A DNA stretch of 39,161 nt from DAOTYX01 sp034434635 (GTDB lineage: Bacteria; Chloroflexota; Anaerolineae; B4-G1; DUEL01). Position 1 is the first letter of the stretch; the number at the start of each line of letters is the position of its first letter. Under the pieces are notes generated by a model. It ran no database searches. It saw only the letters and a program-made list of their open reading frames with translations, and was not told the DNA's origin. Where the stretch lies: contig DAOTYX010000032.1 of NCBI GenBank assembly GCA_034434635.1, positions 1 through 39,161 of the forward strand. Direction: 5' to 3'. Shown one piece after another: positions 1 through 8,459 of the stretch. A program made the translations under genes and the position numbers.

Positions 1-219
1 CGGTCATTTTGTGACATCCCGTGCGTCGGTGGGCGGCATAGGGATGCCGCCCCTACGGTCATTTTGTGACATCCCACGCGTCGGCAGGCGGCATAGGGAT
101 GCCGCCCCTACGGTCACTTTGGGACATCCCGTGCGTCGGTGGGCGGCATAGCGATGCCGCCCCTACGGTCATTTTGTGACATCCCGTGCGTCGGCGGGCG
201 GCATTGGGATGCCGCCCTG
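1..219. repeat. Four tandem copies of a 55-bp palindromic repeat
   Basis: Units start at 1, 56, 111 and 166, each opening with CGGTCA and differing at a few bases. Each unit holds a near-perfect inverted repeat with arms GGCGGCAT and ATGCCGCC around AGGG (AGCG in the third, and GCATTGGGATGC in the fourth). The array may extend left of the window. No spacer-like unique sequence separates the copies, so it is not a CRISPR. No gene is supported between 1 and 330. Confidence 0.9.
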
Positions 220-234
220 CGGTGTGCCCCGTAG

Positions 235-285
235 CCGACGCATCCCTATGCGTCGGCGCATCCCTATGCGTCGGCGCATCCCTAT
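235..285. repeat. 18-bp tandem repeat (about 3 copies) forming hairpins
   Basis: CATCCCTAT recurs at 241, 259 and 277 with an 18-bp period. Positions 235-256 form a perfect hairpin with arms CCGACGCAT and ATGCGTCGG around CCCT. The inner GCAT-CCCT-ATGC core is the same (read on the other strand) as in the 55-bp array just upstream, while the outer stem differs. The remaining stretch to 330 shows nothing recognisable. Confidence 0.8.
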
Positions 286-330
286 CGCCAGCCTGAGCAG
301 TTACCCGCAGTGAACCGTTGCCGTCCCCCC

Positions 331-732
331 TCAATACGCCCCCAACTCCCCCAACCGTTCGTCGTCAATGCCGAAGTAATGGGCGATCTCGTGCTGGACG
401 ACCCTCTGCACCAGTTCCCGAACCTCCTCCCAGGAGCGGCAGCGCCGCAGGATGGGCTGACGGTAGATGCTGATCTTGTCCGGCAGCACCAGGCCGTAGT
501 TATGGGTGCGGTGAGGCAGCGGGATGCCGTGGTAGAAACCCAGGAGTTGCGCCGGATGGCGCACCCCGGCCACCTGCATCGTCTCCCGGTCGGGCCACTC
601 CTCCACCACCACCTCGACGTTCTCCAGCCTGGCGCGGAAGAGTTCCGGCAGGGCGTCCAGCGTCTCGCCTACCAGCCGCTCGAAACCCTCGCGTGTCGCC
701 AGCGGACTATCGCTCCAGGCGTTGGAACGCAA
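331..732 (-). CDS. Small zincin-like metallopeptidase family protein
   Basis: A 133-residue protein with HEIAH at about residues 114-118 followed by GIDDERL, which gives the HExxHxxGxxD arrangement of the minimal zincin-like family (Pfam Zincin_1, PF06262). The length fits that family, whose physiological substrate is not established. The start is a TTG codon, supported by GGAGGTGGAGG directly upstream. The gene overlaps the 3' end of the GH36 gene by 26 bp, so it is probably translated from the same message as the last gene of the minus-strand operon. The family call is firm; the role in sugar metabolism, if any, is unknown. Confidence 0.82.
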   Translation of the reverse strand: MRSNAWSDSPLATREGFERLVGETLDALPELFRARLENVEVVVEEWPDRETMQVAGVRHPAQLLGFYHGIPLPHRTHNYGLVLPDKISIYRQPILRRCRSWEEVRELVQRVVQHEIAHYFGIDDERLGELGAY

Positions 733-2959
733 CCTCCACCTCCGCCTGCCCCGCCAGCGTCATGCCCAACGCCACGACGCCGGGGGCCACGCTGCGCGGC
801 GTCTGTCGCACACCATCCACACGCCCCGTGGTCGCCTGCCAGCCAGGGGGCACGGTGAACAGCACCTCCCCGAACTGTCGTCCGGCCTTCTGCAAGATCG
901 TCCGCAGCACGAGGCCCGATTCCTGGTCTTGGGCTTCGCAGCGGAGCACCTCGGCCACTCCCTGGCAGACGTGAAAGGTGGTGGTAAGCAGTTCAGGTTG
1001 GGAGGTCACCGGCTTGAAGAGAAGCACGATGGTCTCGTGGGGCTGATGGCGGGGGATGGTGATGCCTTCTTCGATGGTGCCCAGGTAGCGACGGCGCCAG
1101 TAGTTGTAGGCGTGGTAGCGGCCGGGCGGCAAGCCCAGGTCCTCCAGCCGCACGCGCGTCTCCACGGTGTGCTCCTCCCAGTTGACCAGGCCGGCCACCC
1201 ACCACCGGCCCCACTCCCGCTCGACCGACAACAGCAACAGCCGGGGCATCTCGTGGGCGAACATGTCGAGCGGACGGGCGGAGAGGCCGGTCGGGGGCAG
1301 GGCCTGCCGCAGGTACTTCAGCCGCCCCAGGCGGATGGCCGGCAGGTGGTCAGAGTTGATGGTCAAACCGCCCAACAGCGCTGTCAGCGCCGAGAGGGTG
1401 CGCATCTCGTTGAGCACCAGGTTGAGGTTGGCTCCGCGCTGGCGGACCAGCAGACAGTCGGGGTCGTTAGCCCACAGGCGATTATGGAAGGGGGCGCGGG
1501 TGATGGAGTTGCGCATGGCGCTCTCCGCAGCGGGCATAGCCAGGTCCTGCCGCCACAGGGGATGCCAGGTGAGGGAAACGTCCGGGCCGATGCGCATGCC
1601 GTCCACCAGGCCGATGCACGGCCCCAACGGCGCGCCGCAACCCAGCAGGAAGGCGTCGTCGCCGATGCCGGCGCGGACGGCGGTCACGCCCCGCCGCAGG
1701 GCCTGGGCGCGCGTGGCGCTGGGGTCATATCGGCGACCGGGCCGCGCCGCGGCGAAGATGAAATCAATCTTGAAGAAATCCACCCCCCACTCCCGGCGCA
1801 GCCGGCGGAAGGTCTCCTCCAGCCAGGCCAGCACCTCCGGATGGGTGCAGTCCAGCGCATAGCAGTCCACCCCCCAGTGCATCCAGCCCACGACGGGCTG
1901 ACCCTGCTCGTCGCGCAGGAACCAGTCGGGGTGCGCGGCGTAGAGTTGCGAGTTCCGGGCCGCGCCGAAGGGCGCGGTCCACAGGCCAAAGCGCCGGCCC
2001 GCGGCGCGGATCGCCTCCGCCAGCGGCGTCATCCCGTCGGGGAACCTGTGCGCCTTGAGCGAGAACCAGTCGCCGATGGCGGTCTGGTAGCCGTCGTCGA
2101 GCAGGATCACCTCCAGCGGCAGGTCGTATTCGACGAGGGCCTGCAGGTTGTTCACCACGTCAGTGGCGCTGTTCTCGCCGTAGAAGTAGTACCAGGTGCA
2201 CCAACCCGTGGGGGGGGACGCGGGGATGCGGGCGCTCATCTCCCGTCCCGCCGCTGCGGCCCACTCCTCGAGCAGCACCAGCGGGTCGGGGCCGGCTCGC
2301 AGCCACAGTTGTTCCGAGCGGACAGAGGCGCCGGGGGCCAGGAGTGCGCCGTCGAAGTGGCAGCGGGCGACGACCTGCGACCCGTCAGCGCGCAGGCGCA
2401 ACTCGCCCAACTGCTCCGCTGTGGTGACGAAGCCCAGCAGCAGGTTCGATCCGCCCAGGGGGCGGCGAGCGTCGGCGATGACCATCACCCATTCCGACGT
2501 GATCAGCCCATCCTCCCCGGCGCCCGCGTGCGGCAGGTGCGTCGCCTGGTAGTCGGGCGTGCCAGGGTCGGTGTAGAGGCTGTCGCGCGTGTGACGGGCA
2601 AAGGTGGGGGTCCAGGACTGCCAGCCGTTCTGGTAGACCGACCACTCGGCTGGCGGACAGCCCAGATCAAGGGAAGAGGCCAGCAGCAGGTCTGCGGTCT
2701 CCAGGATGAGGGGAACGTCCCCTTCATTGGCAAGCTCTATCCAGACCCGATAGCCATCGTCGGATGGCTGCCAGCGCCAGGTCGCGGTCAGGCCGTCCGC
2801 GCGGGCAGTCTGGTCGGGCTGATGCAGATGGAGGCTGTGGCTGGTCTCCCCGACGTGGTACTCCACCGCGCCGCGCACCCCCCGCAAGGTCGGCCCGTCG
2901 CGCCAGGAAAGGGTGACTCCCGTCTCCGCATCGCCGTTCATGACAGGACTGGTGCTCAT
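707..2959 (-). CDS. Alpha-galactosidase, glycoside hydrolase family 36
   Basis: A 750-residue glycosidase. An N-terminal beta-rich domain (about 1-235, with YQNGWQSWTP at 109-118) precedes a TIM-barrel domain. The motif FFKIDF carries the predicted nucleophile D399, and DGMRIGPD carries the predicted acid/base D460. Both motifs match the Thermotoga-type GH36 alpha-galactosidases. The family hydrolyses terminal alpha-1,6-galactosides such as melibiose and raffinose with retention. No signal peptide is visible, so it probably acts in the cytoplasm on imported sugar. The GPH-type symporter upstream in the same operon is a plausible supplier. Exact substrate specificity cannot be read from the sequence. 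Confidence 0.93.
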   Translation of the reverse strand: MSTSPVMNGDAETGVTLSWRDGPTLRGVRGAVEYHVGETSHSLHLHQPDQTARADGLTATWRWQPSDDGYRVWIELANEGDVPLILETADLLLASSLDLGCPPAEWSVYQNGWQSWTPTFARHTRDSLYTDPGTPDYQATHLPHAGAGEDGLITSEWVMVIADARRPLGGSNLLLGFVTTAEQLGELRLRADGSQVVARCHFDGALLAPGASVRSEQLWLRAGPDPLVLLEEWAAAAGREMSARIPASPPTGWCTWYYFYGENSATDVVNNLQALVEYDLPLEVILLDDGYQTAIGDWFSLKAHRFPDGMTPLAEAIRAAGRRFGLWTAPFGAARNSQLYAAHPDWFLRDEQGQPVVGWMHWGVDCYALDCTHPEVLAWLEETFRRLRREWGVDFFKIDFIFAAARPGRRYDPSATRAQALRRGVTAVRAGIGDDAFLLGCGAPLGPCIGLVDGMRIGPDVSLTWHPLWRQDLAMPAAESAMRNSITRAPFHNRLWANDPDCLLVRQRGANLNLVLNEMRTLSALTALLGGLTINSDHLPAIRLGRLKYLRQALPPTGLSARPLDMFAHEMPRLLLLSVEREWGRWWVAGLVNWEEHTVETRVRLEDLGLPPGRYHAYNYWRRRYLGTIEEGITIPRHQPHETIVLLFKPVTSQPELLTTTFHVCQGVAEVLRCEAQDQESGLVLRTILQKAGRQFGEVLFTVPPGWQATTGRVDGVRQTPRSVAPGVVALGMTLAGQAEVEVAFQRLER

Positions 2960-3007
2960 TTTTCCACCTCACGCGGTAGTTGCGCAACGACCCATCCGCC
3001 GCAATGC

Positions 3008-3058
3008 AACCTGAAACCCTGAAACCCTGCAACCCGCAACCCCGAAACCTGCCCCCCA
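3008..3058. repeat. Short degenerate tandem repeat (CCTGAAA-like) in an operon gap
   Basis: The 112-bp gap between the TauE and GH36 genes holds degenerate 7-8 bp units of the type CCTGAAAC / CCTGCAAC / CCCGCAAC. No promoter or terminator is evident. It belongs to the class of short tandem repeats seen in several gaps of this window. Confidence 0.6.
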
Positions 3059-3071
3059 CCCTCGCCCATCC

Positions 3072-3782
3072 TCACCAGAGCAGCCGCAACCCCACGACGA
3101 GCAGCAGCGCCAGGACGACCTTGCGGAAGACGGCGGGATTCAGATAGCGGTCCAGCCTGGCGCCCAGGAACGCCCCCAGCAGGAGGGCAGGCAAAGCGAT
3201 GGCGTAGAAGCGCGCGACCTGGAGGGTCAAGTTGTGGCCGAGCAGGTGGCCCAGGATGACCAGGCCGTCGTTGACCAGGAAGAAGCCCTGCAGCGTCCCC
3301 TTGAACTCGTCTGGGGCCCACCCCCGGGTGCTGGCGTAGACGACGACGGGCGGCCCGGAGGTGTTGTACGCTCCCCCCAGCACCCCGGCGACGAACCCGA
3401 ACGCCCCGGCCCATGCCGGATGGTCGAGCCGCGGCAGACGGGGGTTCAACAGGGCGTAGAGGGCGTAGCCAGCGATGACCACGCCCAGGACGATGAGGAC
3501 CACCCGCTCCTCGATGTGGGCCAACGCCAGCACGCCCACCGGGATGCCCAGAGCCGAGGCCGCCAGGAGGGGCCAGGCCGCGCGCAGGTTGACGGCGCCC
3601 CGGTAGCGCACCAGCAGCACCGCCTCCAGCGTGCCGGCCAGCAGGGCGACCAGCGGTGCGGCGGTGCGGATGCCCAGCAGGGTCGGGAGTACCGCCATCG
3701 CCACCAGCGCCGAGCCAAAGCCGGTCAGGCTCTGGATGAAGGCGGCAGCGAAGGCCACCAGGGCGAGAACGGCCCATTCCAT
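3072..3782 (-). CDS. TauE/SafE family membrane permease
   Basis: A 236-residue, very hydrophobic protein with about seven to eight predicted membrane segments. The N-terminal FIQSLTGFGSALVAM and the mid-protein GFVAGVLGGAYNTSGPPVVVY are the paired repeat signatures of the TauE/SafE (DUF81) family. Members export or import small organic acids and sulfur compounds such as sulfoacetate or sulfite; the substrate here is unknown. It lies 8 bp after the PLP-lyase gene, so the two are very likely co-transcribed. Transport of a product or substrate of that enzyme is possible but is inference. Confidence 0.85.
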   Translation of the reverse strand: MEWAVLALVAFAAAFIQSLTGFGSALVAMAVLPTLLGIRTAAPLVALLAGTLEAVLLVRYRGAVNLRAAWPLLAASALGIPVGVLALAHIEERVVLIVLGVVIAGYALYALLNPRLPRLDHPAWAGAFGFVAGVLGGAYNTSGPPVVVYASTRGWAPDEFKGTLQGFFLVNDGLVILGHLLGHNLTLQVARFYAIALPALLLGAFLGARLDRYLNPAVFRKVVLALLLVVGLRLLW

Positions 3783-3790
3783 AAGACGGG

Positions 3791-5218
3791 TCAGGTGTAC
3801 AGGTCGTTGAAGTACTCGATGAGCAGCAGGTTGGCCACCTCATCCGGCAGCGCGTCCAGCACCTCGTTGATGAACGCCATATCCTCAGGAAGGTCAGACC
3901 CCTGGATGCCGGCGACGGAGGCGAGTTTGGCGAACGATTCTGGGGAGGCGTCCTTCAGCGCCTCAGCGATCATGGCGCGGATGAACGCGCTGTCCAACGG
4001 CGTCATCCTCTTCACTTCCTCGACGCTCTCCCGCAGGTCCGCCAGCATGGCCTCCACCCCCGGTACGGTCCCGTAGTTGACAGAGACGTGCAGGTTGCGC
4101 GGCGAGAGCGGCGTGGAGAATTGCGGCTGCAGGTACCAGCCCCGCTTGCGCATCACGTCGGCCAGCTGATAGATGTTGATGGTGTCCGAGGTGAAGGAGA
4201 ACATGCACATATCCGGCCGGCCCAGCACGCGCAGGCCGTCAATGCTGTTGACCCCCTCGATCAGGCGTTGGGTGGCCTCCTGCACGGCGCGGATGATGCG
4301 CTCGTATCCCTCCTCTCCCAGATAGTTGAGGATAGCCCAGGCTCCCGCCAGCGCCCCGCCCGACTTGCTGCTCAGTATAGTTGGGTTGATCAGCGTGTAG
4401 GCGGTGGTGTCGGTGCAGGCGTAGATCTGGTAGCGGCGCAGGCTCTTGTCTCGATAGAGGACGGTGGAGCAGCCCTTGGCCGAGTAGCCGTACTTGTGCA
4501 TGTCCGCCGAGATGGAGGTGACGCCGGGCACAGTGAAGTCGAAGTTGGGCACGGGGTAGCCCATCTTGCGCATGAAAGACAGATGGATGCCCCCCACGCA
4601 GGCGTCCACGTGGAACAGCAGGCCCTTTTCCTGCGCCAGCGCGCCGATCTCCTCGATGGGGTCAATCACCCCCTGTGAGTAGCAGGGCGCCGAGGCGACC
4701 AGGAGGATCGTGTTCTCAGTGATGGCGCGGCGCATCGCCTCCACATCAGCGCGGAAGGTCTGCGGGTCGAACGGCACCACCACAGGCTTGAGGCCGAAGT
4801 AATGGGCCGCCTTGTGGAAAGAGGCGTGGGCAGTCATCGGCAGGACGATCTCCGGCGTGGTGATGTCGGGGTGCTCGGCGCGGGCCTTGTCCCGCGCGGT
4901 CTTCACCGCCAGGAGGACGCTCTCCGTCCCTCCGCTGGTCACGTGCCCCACCACGCGCTCGTCGCCGCGCAGCAGGTCGGCGATCATGCGCACCACCTCG
5001 GTCTCCAGTTTCAACAGGCTGGGGAAGACCGTGGGGTCCAGCGCGTTCTCGGTGAGGAACATCAGGTAGGCCTGCTGCACCACCTCGTGCACTTCTGCGC
5101 CGGGGTCGTACACATAAGCCCAGACCCGCCCCGATTTCCAGTCCAGATCATGCGCCTTGAAGCGCTGCAAGGCAGTGAGAACCTCCTCTTTTGAGCGGCC
5201 TTGTCTTGGGATGTTCAT
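3791..5218 (-). CDS. PLP-dependent lyase/decarboxylase, sphingosine-1-phosphate lyase-like
   Basis: A fold-type I PLP enzyme of the group II decarboxylase superfamily, 475 residues from the chosen start. Visible motifs are TSGGTESVLLAVK (phosphate/cofactor binding), HVDACVGG (Asp pairing with the pyridine nitrogen) and SADMHKYGYSAKG with the Schiff-base lysine at about residue 242. These match sphingosine-1-phosphate lyase and related glutamate/tyrosine decarboxylases better than aminotransferases. Start: ATG at 5218 is preceded by AGGAGG, whereas the longer frame to 5266 has no support. No N-terminal membrane anchor is seen, unlike eukaryotic S1P lyase. Its place between a sugar symporter and a TauE permease does not reveal the substrate; an amino-acid decarboxylase is an equal possibility. 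Confidence 0.85.
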   Translation of the reverse strand: MNIPRQGRSKEEVLTALQRFKAHDLDWKSGRVWAYVYDPGAEVHEVVQQAYLMFLTENALDPTVFPSLLKLETEVVRMIADLLRGDERVVGHVTSGGTESVLLAVKTARDKARAEHPDITTPEIVLPMTAHASFHKAAHYFGLKPVVVPFDPQTFRADVEAMRRAITENTILLVASAPCYSQGVIDPIEEIGALAQEKGLLFHVDACVGGIHLSFMRKMGYPVPNFDFTVPGVTSISADMHKYGYSAKGCSTVLYRDKSLRRYQIYACTDTTAYTLINPTILSSKSGGALAGAWAILNYLGEEGYERIIRAVQEATQRLIEGVNSIDGLRVLGRPDMCMFSFTSDTINIYQLADVMRKRGWYLQPQFSTPLSPRNLHVSVNYGTVPGVEAMLADLRESVEEVKRMTPLDSAFIRAMIAEALKDASPESFAKLASVAGIQGSDLPEDMAFINEVLDALPDEVANLLLIEYFNDLYT

Positions 5219-5255
5219 GTTCTCCTCCTGATTCCTCTTCTCAGTCCTCCGATGG

Positions 5256-6590
5256 CTACAGGGCATCAGAGGGGGTGGTCTTCAAAGCCCTGGTCCGTCC
5301 CAGCGGGTACTTGTACATGCAGAAGGCGATGACCAGGCAGGCGATGATCGGCGTGATGCCGATCAGGAAGCGGATACCCCAGACGGCGCTGGCGGTCTGG
5401 ACGTCGCTGCCGGCTACGTACCCTGCGGCGGACATCACGGCAGCGAAGAGCACGCCCTGGGCGGAGAAGGCCAGTTTGACGATGCCGCTGCTCATCCCGA
5501 AGAAGATACCCTCCCGACGGGAACCGTGTCGGCCCGCATCGTCGTCAATGATCTCGGAGATCACCGGGAAGGGCATGATCATGGAACCGGCCAACCCTGG
5601 CGCAACCAGGATGGTGCCCAACAGGCCGATGTAGAAATTGTTGGCGAAGGTCATCACCAGGAAGCCAGGGATGAAGACGAAACTGGCCAGGATCCACGTC
5701 CTGCGGTAGCCCAGGCGTGGCACGATCGGCCGCCACATCAGCACCGCCGGGGCGGTGAGCAAGATCGGCAGCCCCAGGAGGATGGCTTCCTGATCGCCAG
5801 CGCCCATGGTGGTGCCGAAAACCTGGCTCGGCCCCAGGATGCCCAGCGCATACTTGCGCCAGAAGGGCAGGGTGGCGCCGAGCACCAGCCAGATGTACTC
5901 CTTGGCCATGTTGGCCCCCAGGAACCAGCGGAACGGCCGACTGGAGAAGACGATCCGCAACGCCCGTCCCAGGCTCACCGTGTCCTCTTCGCCGGGTGTC
6001 GGCTTCTCCTTGACCCCGATCATGGAGATCAGGTAGCCAGCGGCCACCAGCGCCCCCATGATCGCGCCCATCCAGATGTAGCCGACCGTGTCAGCCAGGA
6101 TGGGGGCGAGGATGTAAGAGAGCAGCAGCGCGACAACGGCCAGAACCTCTCGCGTGGCCGACAGGTCCACCCGGTCTCTGAGGGTGGGGGTAATCTCCGG
6201 GAAGAGGGCGTTGTAGGCGATGATGGTCAGGCTGTAGAGGGTATCGAAGATGAAGAGCAGCATAAAGAAGTAGGCGGCCAAAACCACCGGGCTGTGACCC
6301 GGCGGGGTCCACAGCAGGAAGAACGACAGGCCGAGGGGGATGGCTCCGAACAAGACGTAGGGCACACGCCGCCCCATGCGACTGCGGGTGCGGTCAGAGA
6401 CCTGGCCCATCAGCGGGTCGTTGACCGCGTTCCAGATGCCGTAGATGGTCCAGATGATGCCAGCGACGGCTGCATTGAGCCCCAGGATGTCCACGTAGTA
6501 GAACTGGATGCGGTTGCCGAAGACCTGGTAGGCGATGGTGTTGGCGAAGTTGCCCATAGAGTAACTGATGTGGAACAGGGTTCTTTTCAT
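5256..6590 (-). CDS. MFS sugar:cation symporter, GPH family (melibiose-carrier type)
   Basis: A 444-residue protein with about twelve hydrophobic segments. The loop DPLMGQVSDRTRSRMGRR at about residues 58-75 is the signature of the glycoside-pentoside-hexuronide:cation symporter family. Such carriers import mono- and disaccharides with sodium or protons. The start ATG at 6590 follows GGAGAGGAGACC, a good ribosome-binding site. It is the first gene of the minus-strand operon (37 bp to the PLP lyase). With the GH36 enzyme downstream, import of an alpha-galactoside such as melibiose is a reasonable inference. Confidence 0.9.
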   Translation of the reverse strand: MKRTLFHISYSMGNFANTIAYQVFGNRIQFYYVDILGLNAAVAGIIWTIYGIWNAVNDPLMGQVSDRTRSRMGRRVPYVLFGAIPLGLSFFLLWTPPGHSPVVLAAYFFMLLFIFDTLYSLTIIAYNALFPEITPTLRDRVDLSATREVLAVVALLLSYILAPILADTVGYIWMGAIMGALVAAGYLISMIGVKEKPTPGEEDTVSLGRALRIVFSSRPFRWFLGANMAKEYIWLVLGATLPFWRKYALGILGPSQVFGTTMGAGDQEAILLGLPILLTAPAVLMWRPIVPRLGYRRTWILASFVFIPGFLVMTFANNFYIGLLGTILVAPGLAGSMIMPFPVISEIIDDDAGRHGSRREGIFFGMSSGIVKLAFSAQGVLFAAVMSAAGYVAGSDVQTASAVWGIRFLIGITPIIACLVIAFCMYKYPLGRTRALKTTPSDAL

Positions 6591-6751
6591 GGTCTCCTCT
6601 CCTTGGCTGAAGACTGACTTCGTGCTACACGCTCTTTCGTGCGATCCAGTGCTGCTGCCGCATGACAGTTAGCCCTGCTGCCCCCCAAGAGACCGGTTTG
6701 TTAAGGTGCCCCCCCGAGTGGGACAAGAACACAAAAACGGCGGATGGCTAT

Positions 6752-6780
6752 ATTATATCCGATTATCCGTTCATACCAAA
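6752..6780 (-). promoter_or_regulatory. Possible weak promoter for the symporter operon
   Basis: On the minus strand TTTGGT (6780-6775) and TATAAT (6757-6752) are separated by 17 bp. The -10 is perfect but the -35 is poor. It sits about 160 bp before the symporter start, in the only AT-rich patch of this divergent gap. Confidence 0.35.
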
Positions 6781-6846
6781 CAGACAACGGCCGGGGTGTT
6801 CGAAGCAGAAGCGATTTGGGCTACGCCGATGCCGCTTTTCCCGCCC

Positions 6847-6903
6847 GGAGTCGAGGCTTCAGCCGGTTTGAGCCACGTTTGCGCCGGCGAAAGCCTCGAC
6901 TCC
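6847..6903. repeat. Long stem-loop / REP-like palindrome upstream of nfo
   Basis: A perfect 13-bp inverted repeat, GGAGTCGAGGCTT at 6847-6859 and AAGCCTCGACTCC at 6891-6903, encloses a 31-nt loop that itself contains GCCGG (6862-6866) paired with CCGGC (6884-6888). It lies in the divergent gap, about 45 bp before the nfo promoter. The compound palindrome resembles a REP-like element more than an operator, but neither is shown. Confidence 0.6.
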
Positions 6904-6948
6904 GTCCCCAGATTGGGATTTGCTTCGAGATCCCGCGTGAGCGCCTGC

Positions 6949-6976
6949 TTGACCTTTCCCCCTAACCGGGTAGAAT
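6949..6976 (+). promoter_or_regulatory. Sigma-70-like promoter for nfo and following genes
   Basis: TTGACC (6949-6954) and TAGAAT (6971-6976) are separated by 16 bp. Each hexamer differs from consensus at one base. Transcription would start near 6983, about 38 nt before the nfo start codon. Confidence 0.6.
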
Positions 6977-7020
6977 CGAGCGCGGGCGGGGAAGAAACCC
7001 CCGCCATGCCGGAGGCGAGT

Positions 7021-7872
7021 ATGCTACGCCTGGGAGCACACGAATCCATCGCCGGCGACCTGTACCGCGCCTTCGAACGGGCGCAGTCGGTCGGTTGTGA
7101 TGCCCTGCAGATCTTCGTCAAGTCCAACCGCTCCTGGGCGGCCAAACCGCTGACCGAGGAGGACATCCGCCAGTTCAAGGCCCAGGCCGCCGCCACCGGC
7201 ATTCACCCGGTGATCGGCCACACCTCCTACCTGCTCAATCTGGCGGCGGTGGATGAGGAACTGTGGCGGAAGTCGCGGGACACGCTGATCCTCGAACTGG
7301 AGCGTTGCGAGGCGCTGGACCTGCCCGGTCTGGTGCTGCACCCCGGATCGCACATGGGGGCTGGCGAGGAGGCCGGGCTGGCGCGGGTGGCTCAGGCGCT
7401 GGGGGAGGTGCATGCCGCCACGCCGGGCTTCCGCTCCCGCATCCTGTTGGAGACCACCGCCGGTCAGGGCACCAACCTCGGCTATCGCTTCGAGCATCTG
7501 GCCTGGTTGCTGGAGAACACGCCGCAGGGGGAGCGGTTGGGGGTCTGCCTGGACACATGTCACATCTTCGCTGCGGGCTATGAGATACGCACCCTCGAGG
7601 GGTACGAAGCGACGATGGCCGCCTTCGACCGTCTGGTCGGCCTGGCGCGTCTTGAGGCAGTTCACCTCAACGACTGCAAGGGTGACCTGGGCAGCCACCT
7701 GGATCGGCACGAGAACATCGGCCAGGGGTACATCGGGCTGGAGGGCTTCCGCCTGGTGCTGAACGATCCCCGGCTGGATGGCCTGCCGGGACTGATCGAG
7801 ACGGACAAATCGCCCGACCTGCACGAGGACGCCGAGAACCTGGCGGTGCTGCGTTCCCTGTATGTCGTATGA
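7021..7872 (+). CDS. nfo: Deoxyribonuclease IV (AP endonuclease, Nfo)
   Basis: A 283-residue protein, the usual length of endonuclease IV. It cleaves DNA 5' to abasic sites in base-excision repair using a three-metal centre. The full ligand set is visible: H67, H107, E144, D178, H181, H215, D228, H230 and E260, in motifs GHTSYLLNLA, LVLHPGSH, LLETTAG, CLDTCHIFAAGY, HLNDCKG and LDRHENIGQG. The start ATG at 7021 is preceded by GGAGG at 7011; the frame is open further upstream but that part is not conserved-looking. It overlaps the next gene by ATGA. An AlkD-like protein three genes downstream suggests a partial DNA-repair grouping. Confidence 0.96.
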   Translation: MLRLGAHESIAGDLYRAFERAQSVGCDALQIFVKSNRSWAAKPLTEEDIRQFKAQAAATGIHPVIGHTSYLLNLAAVDEELWRKSRDTLILELERCEALDLPGLVLHPGSHMGAGEEAGLARVAQALGEVHAATPGFRSRILLETTAGQGTNLGYRFEHLAWLLENTPQGERLGVCLDTCHIFAAGYEIRTLEGYEATMAAFDRLVGLARLEAVHLNDCKGDLGSHLDRHENIGQGYIGLEGFRLVLNDPRLDGLPGLIETDKSPDLHEDAENLAVLRSLYVV

Positions 7873-8459
7873 GCGTCTTCGACGGTCTGGCGCTGAGTTA
7901 TGACCTGGGCATGCTGCCGCTGGAGTGGCTGGTCTTGCGTCGCTTGCGGCGGCGGGCCTTCTCGCGGCTCGAGGGGCAGGTGCTGGAACTGGGACTGGGC
8001 AGCGGTCTGAATCTGCCCCACTACTCACCAGGGACGCAGGTGGTGGGGGTGGACGCCAGTCTGCCGATGTTGCGCGTGGCCGCGCGGCGACGGACGGCGG
8101 CGCGGGTCTGTCGAGTGCAGGCTGATGTCCATCACCTGCCGTTCGCTTCGGGCGCTTTCTCCACCGTCACCGCTGCGCTGCTCTTCTGCTCCGTCGCCGA
8201 ACCGGCGCGGGCACTGGCGGAGGTGCGGCGCGTGCTGCGCCCGGCAGGACGGCTGGTGCTGGTCGAGCACACCCGTGGCCGCGGTCTGGGGGCCTGGTTG
8301 ACCGACCGGCTGCACCCTTTGTGGTTTGCCTGGAATGGCGTCTGTCATCTCAACCGCGAGACCACACAGGCCGTCCTCGCGGCGGGCTTCCAACTGGTCC
8401 GCGAGGAGAGTCGCTTCTTGGGAATCTTTCGGATGATTGAGGCAGTGTACAGTGTCTGA
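7869..8459 (+). CDS. Class I SAM-dependent methyltransferase
   Basis: A 196-residue protein with the Rossmann methyltransferase motifs: motif I VLELGLGSGLNL (about 37-48), acidic motif II VVGVDAS (about 58-64), and the DVHHLPFASGAFSTV segment typical of the UbiE/Methyltransf_11 group. The post-motif LRPAGRLVLVEHTRG is also typical. The methyl acceptor is unknown. The ATGA overlap with nfo implies translational coupling. The 3' end overlaps the PIG-L gene by 8 bp. Confidence 0.88.
   Translation: MSVFDGLALSYDLGMLPLEWLVLRRLRRRAFSRLEGQVLELGLGSGLNLPHYSPGTQVVGVDASLPMLRVAARRRTAARVCRVQADVHHLPFASGAFSTVTAALLFCSVAEPARALAEVRRVLRPAGRLVLVEHTRGRGLGAWLTDRLHPLWFAWNGVCHLNRETTQAVLAAGFQLVREESRFLGIFRMIEAVYSV

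Noticed and set aside
1..285. CRISPR array
   Set aside because: Copies are head-to-tail without unique spacers, and no cas gene is present.
59..334. 91-residue minus-strand frame over the 55-bp repeat
   Set aside because: It only translates the tandem repeat.
722..3022. Long plus-strand open frame opposite the GH36 gene
   Set aside because: High GC content leaves antisense frames open. It has no recognisable domain, while the minus strand encodes a clear GH36 enzyme. The same holds for the long frames opposite the PurB, Dpp, FGGY, GT39 and GPH-symporter genes.
6706..7020. N-terminal extension of endonuclease IV
   Set aside because: The extension runs through a palindrome and a promoter; the 283-residue form from 7021 has a ribosome-binding site and the normal family length.
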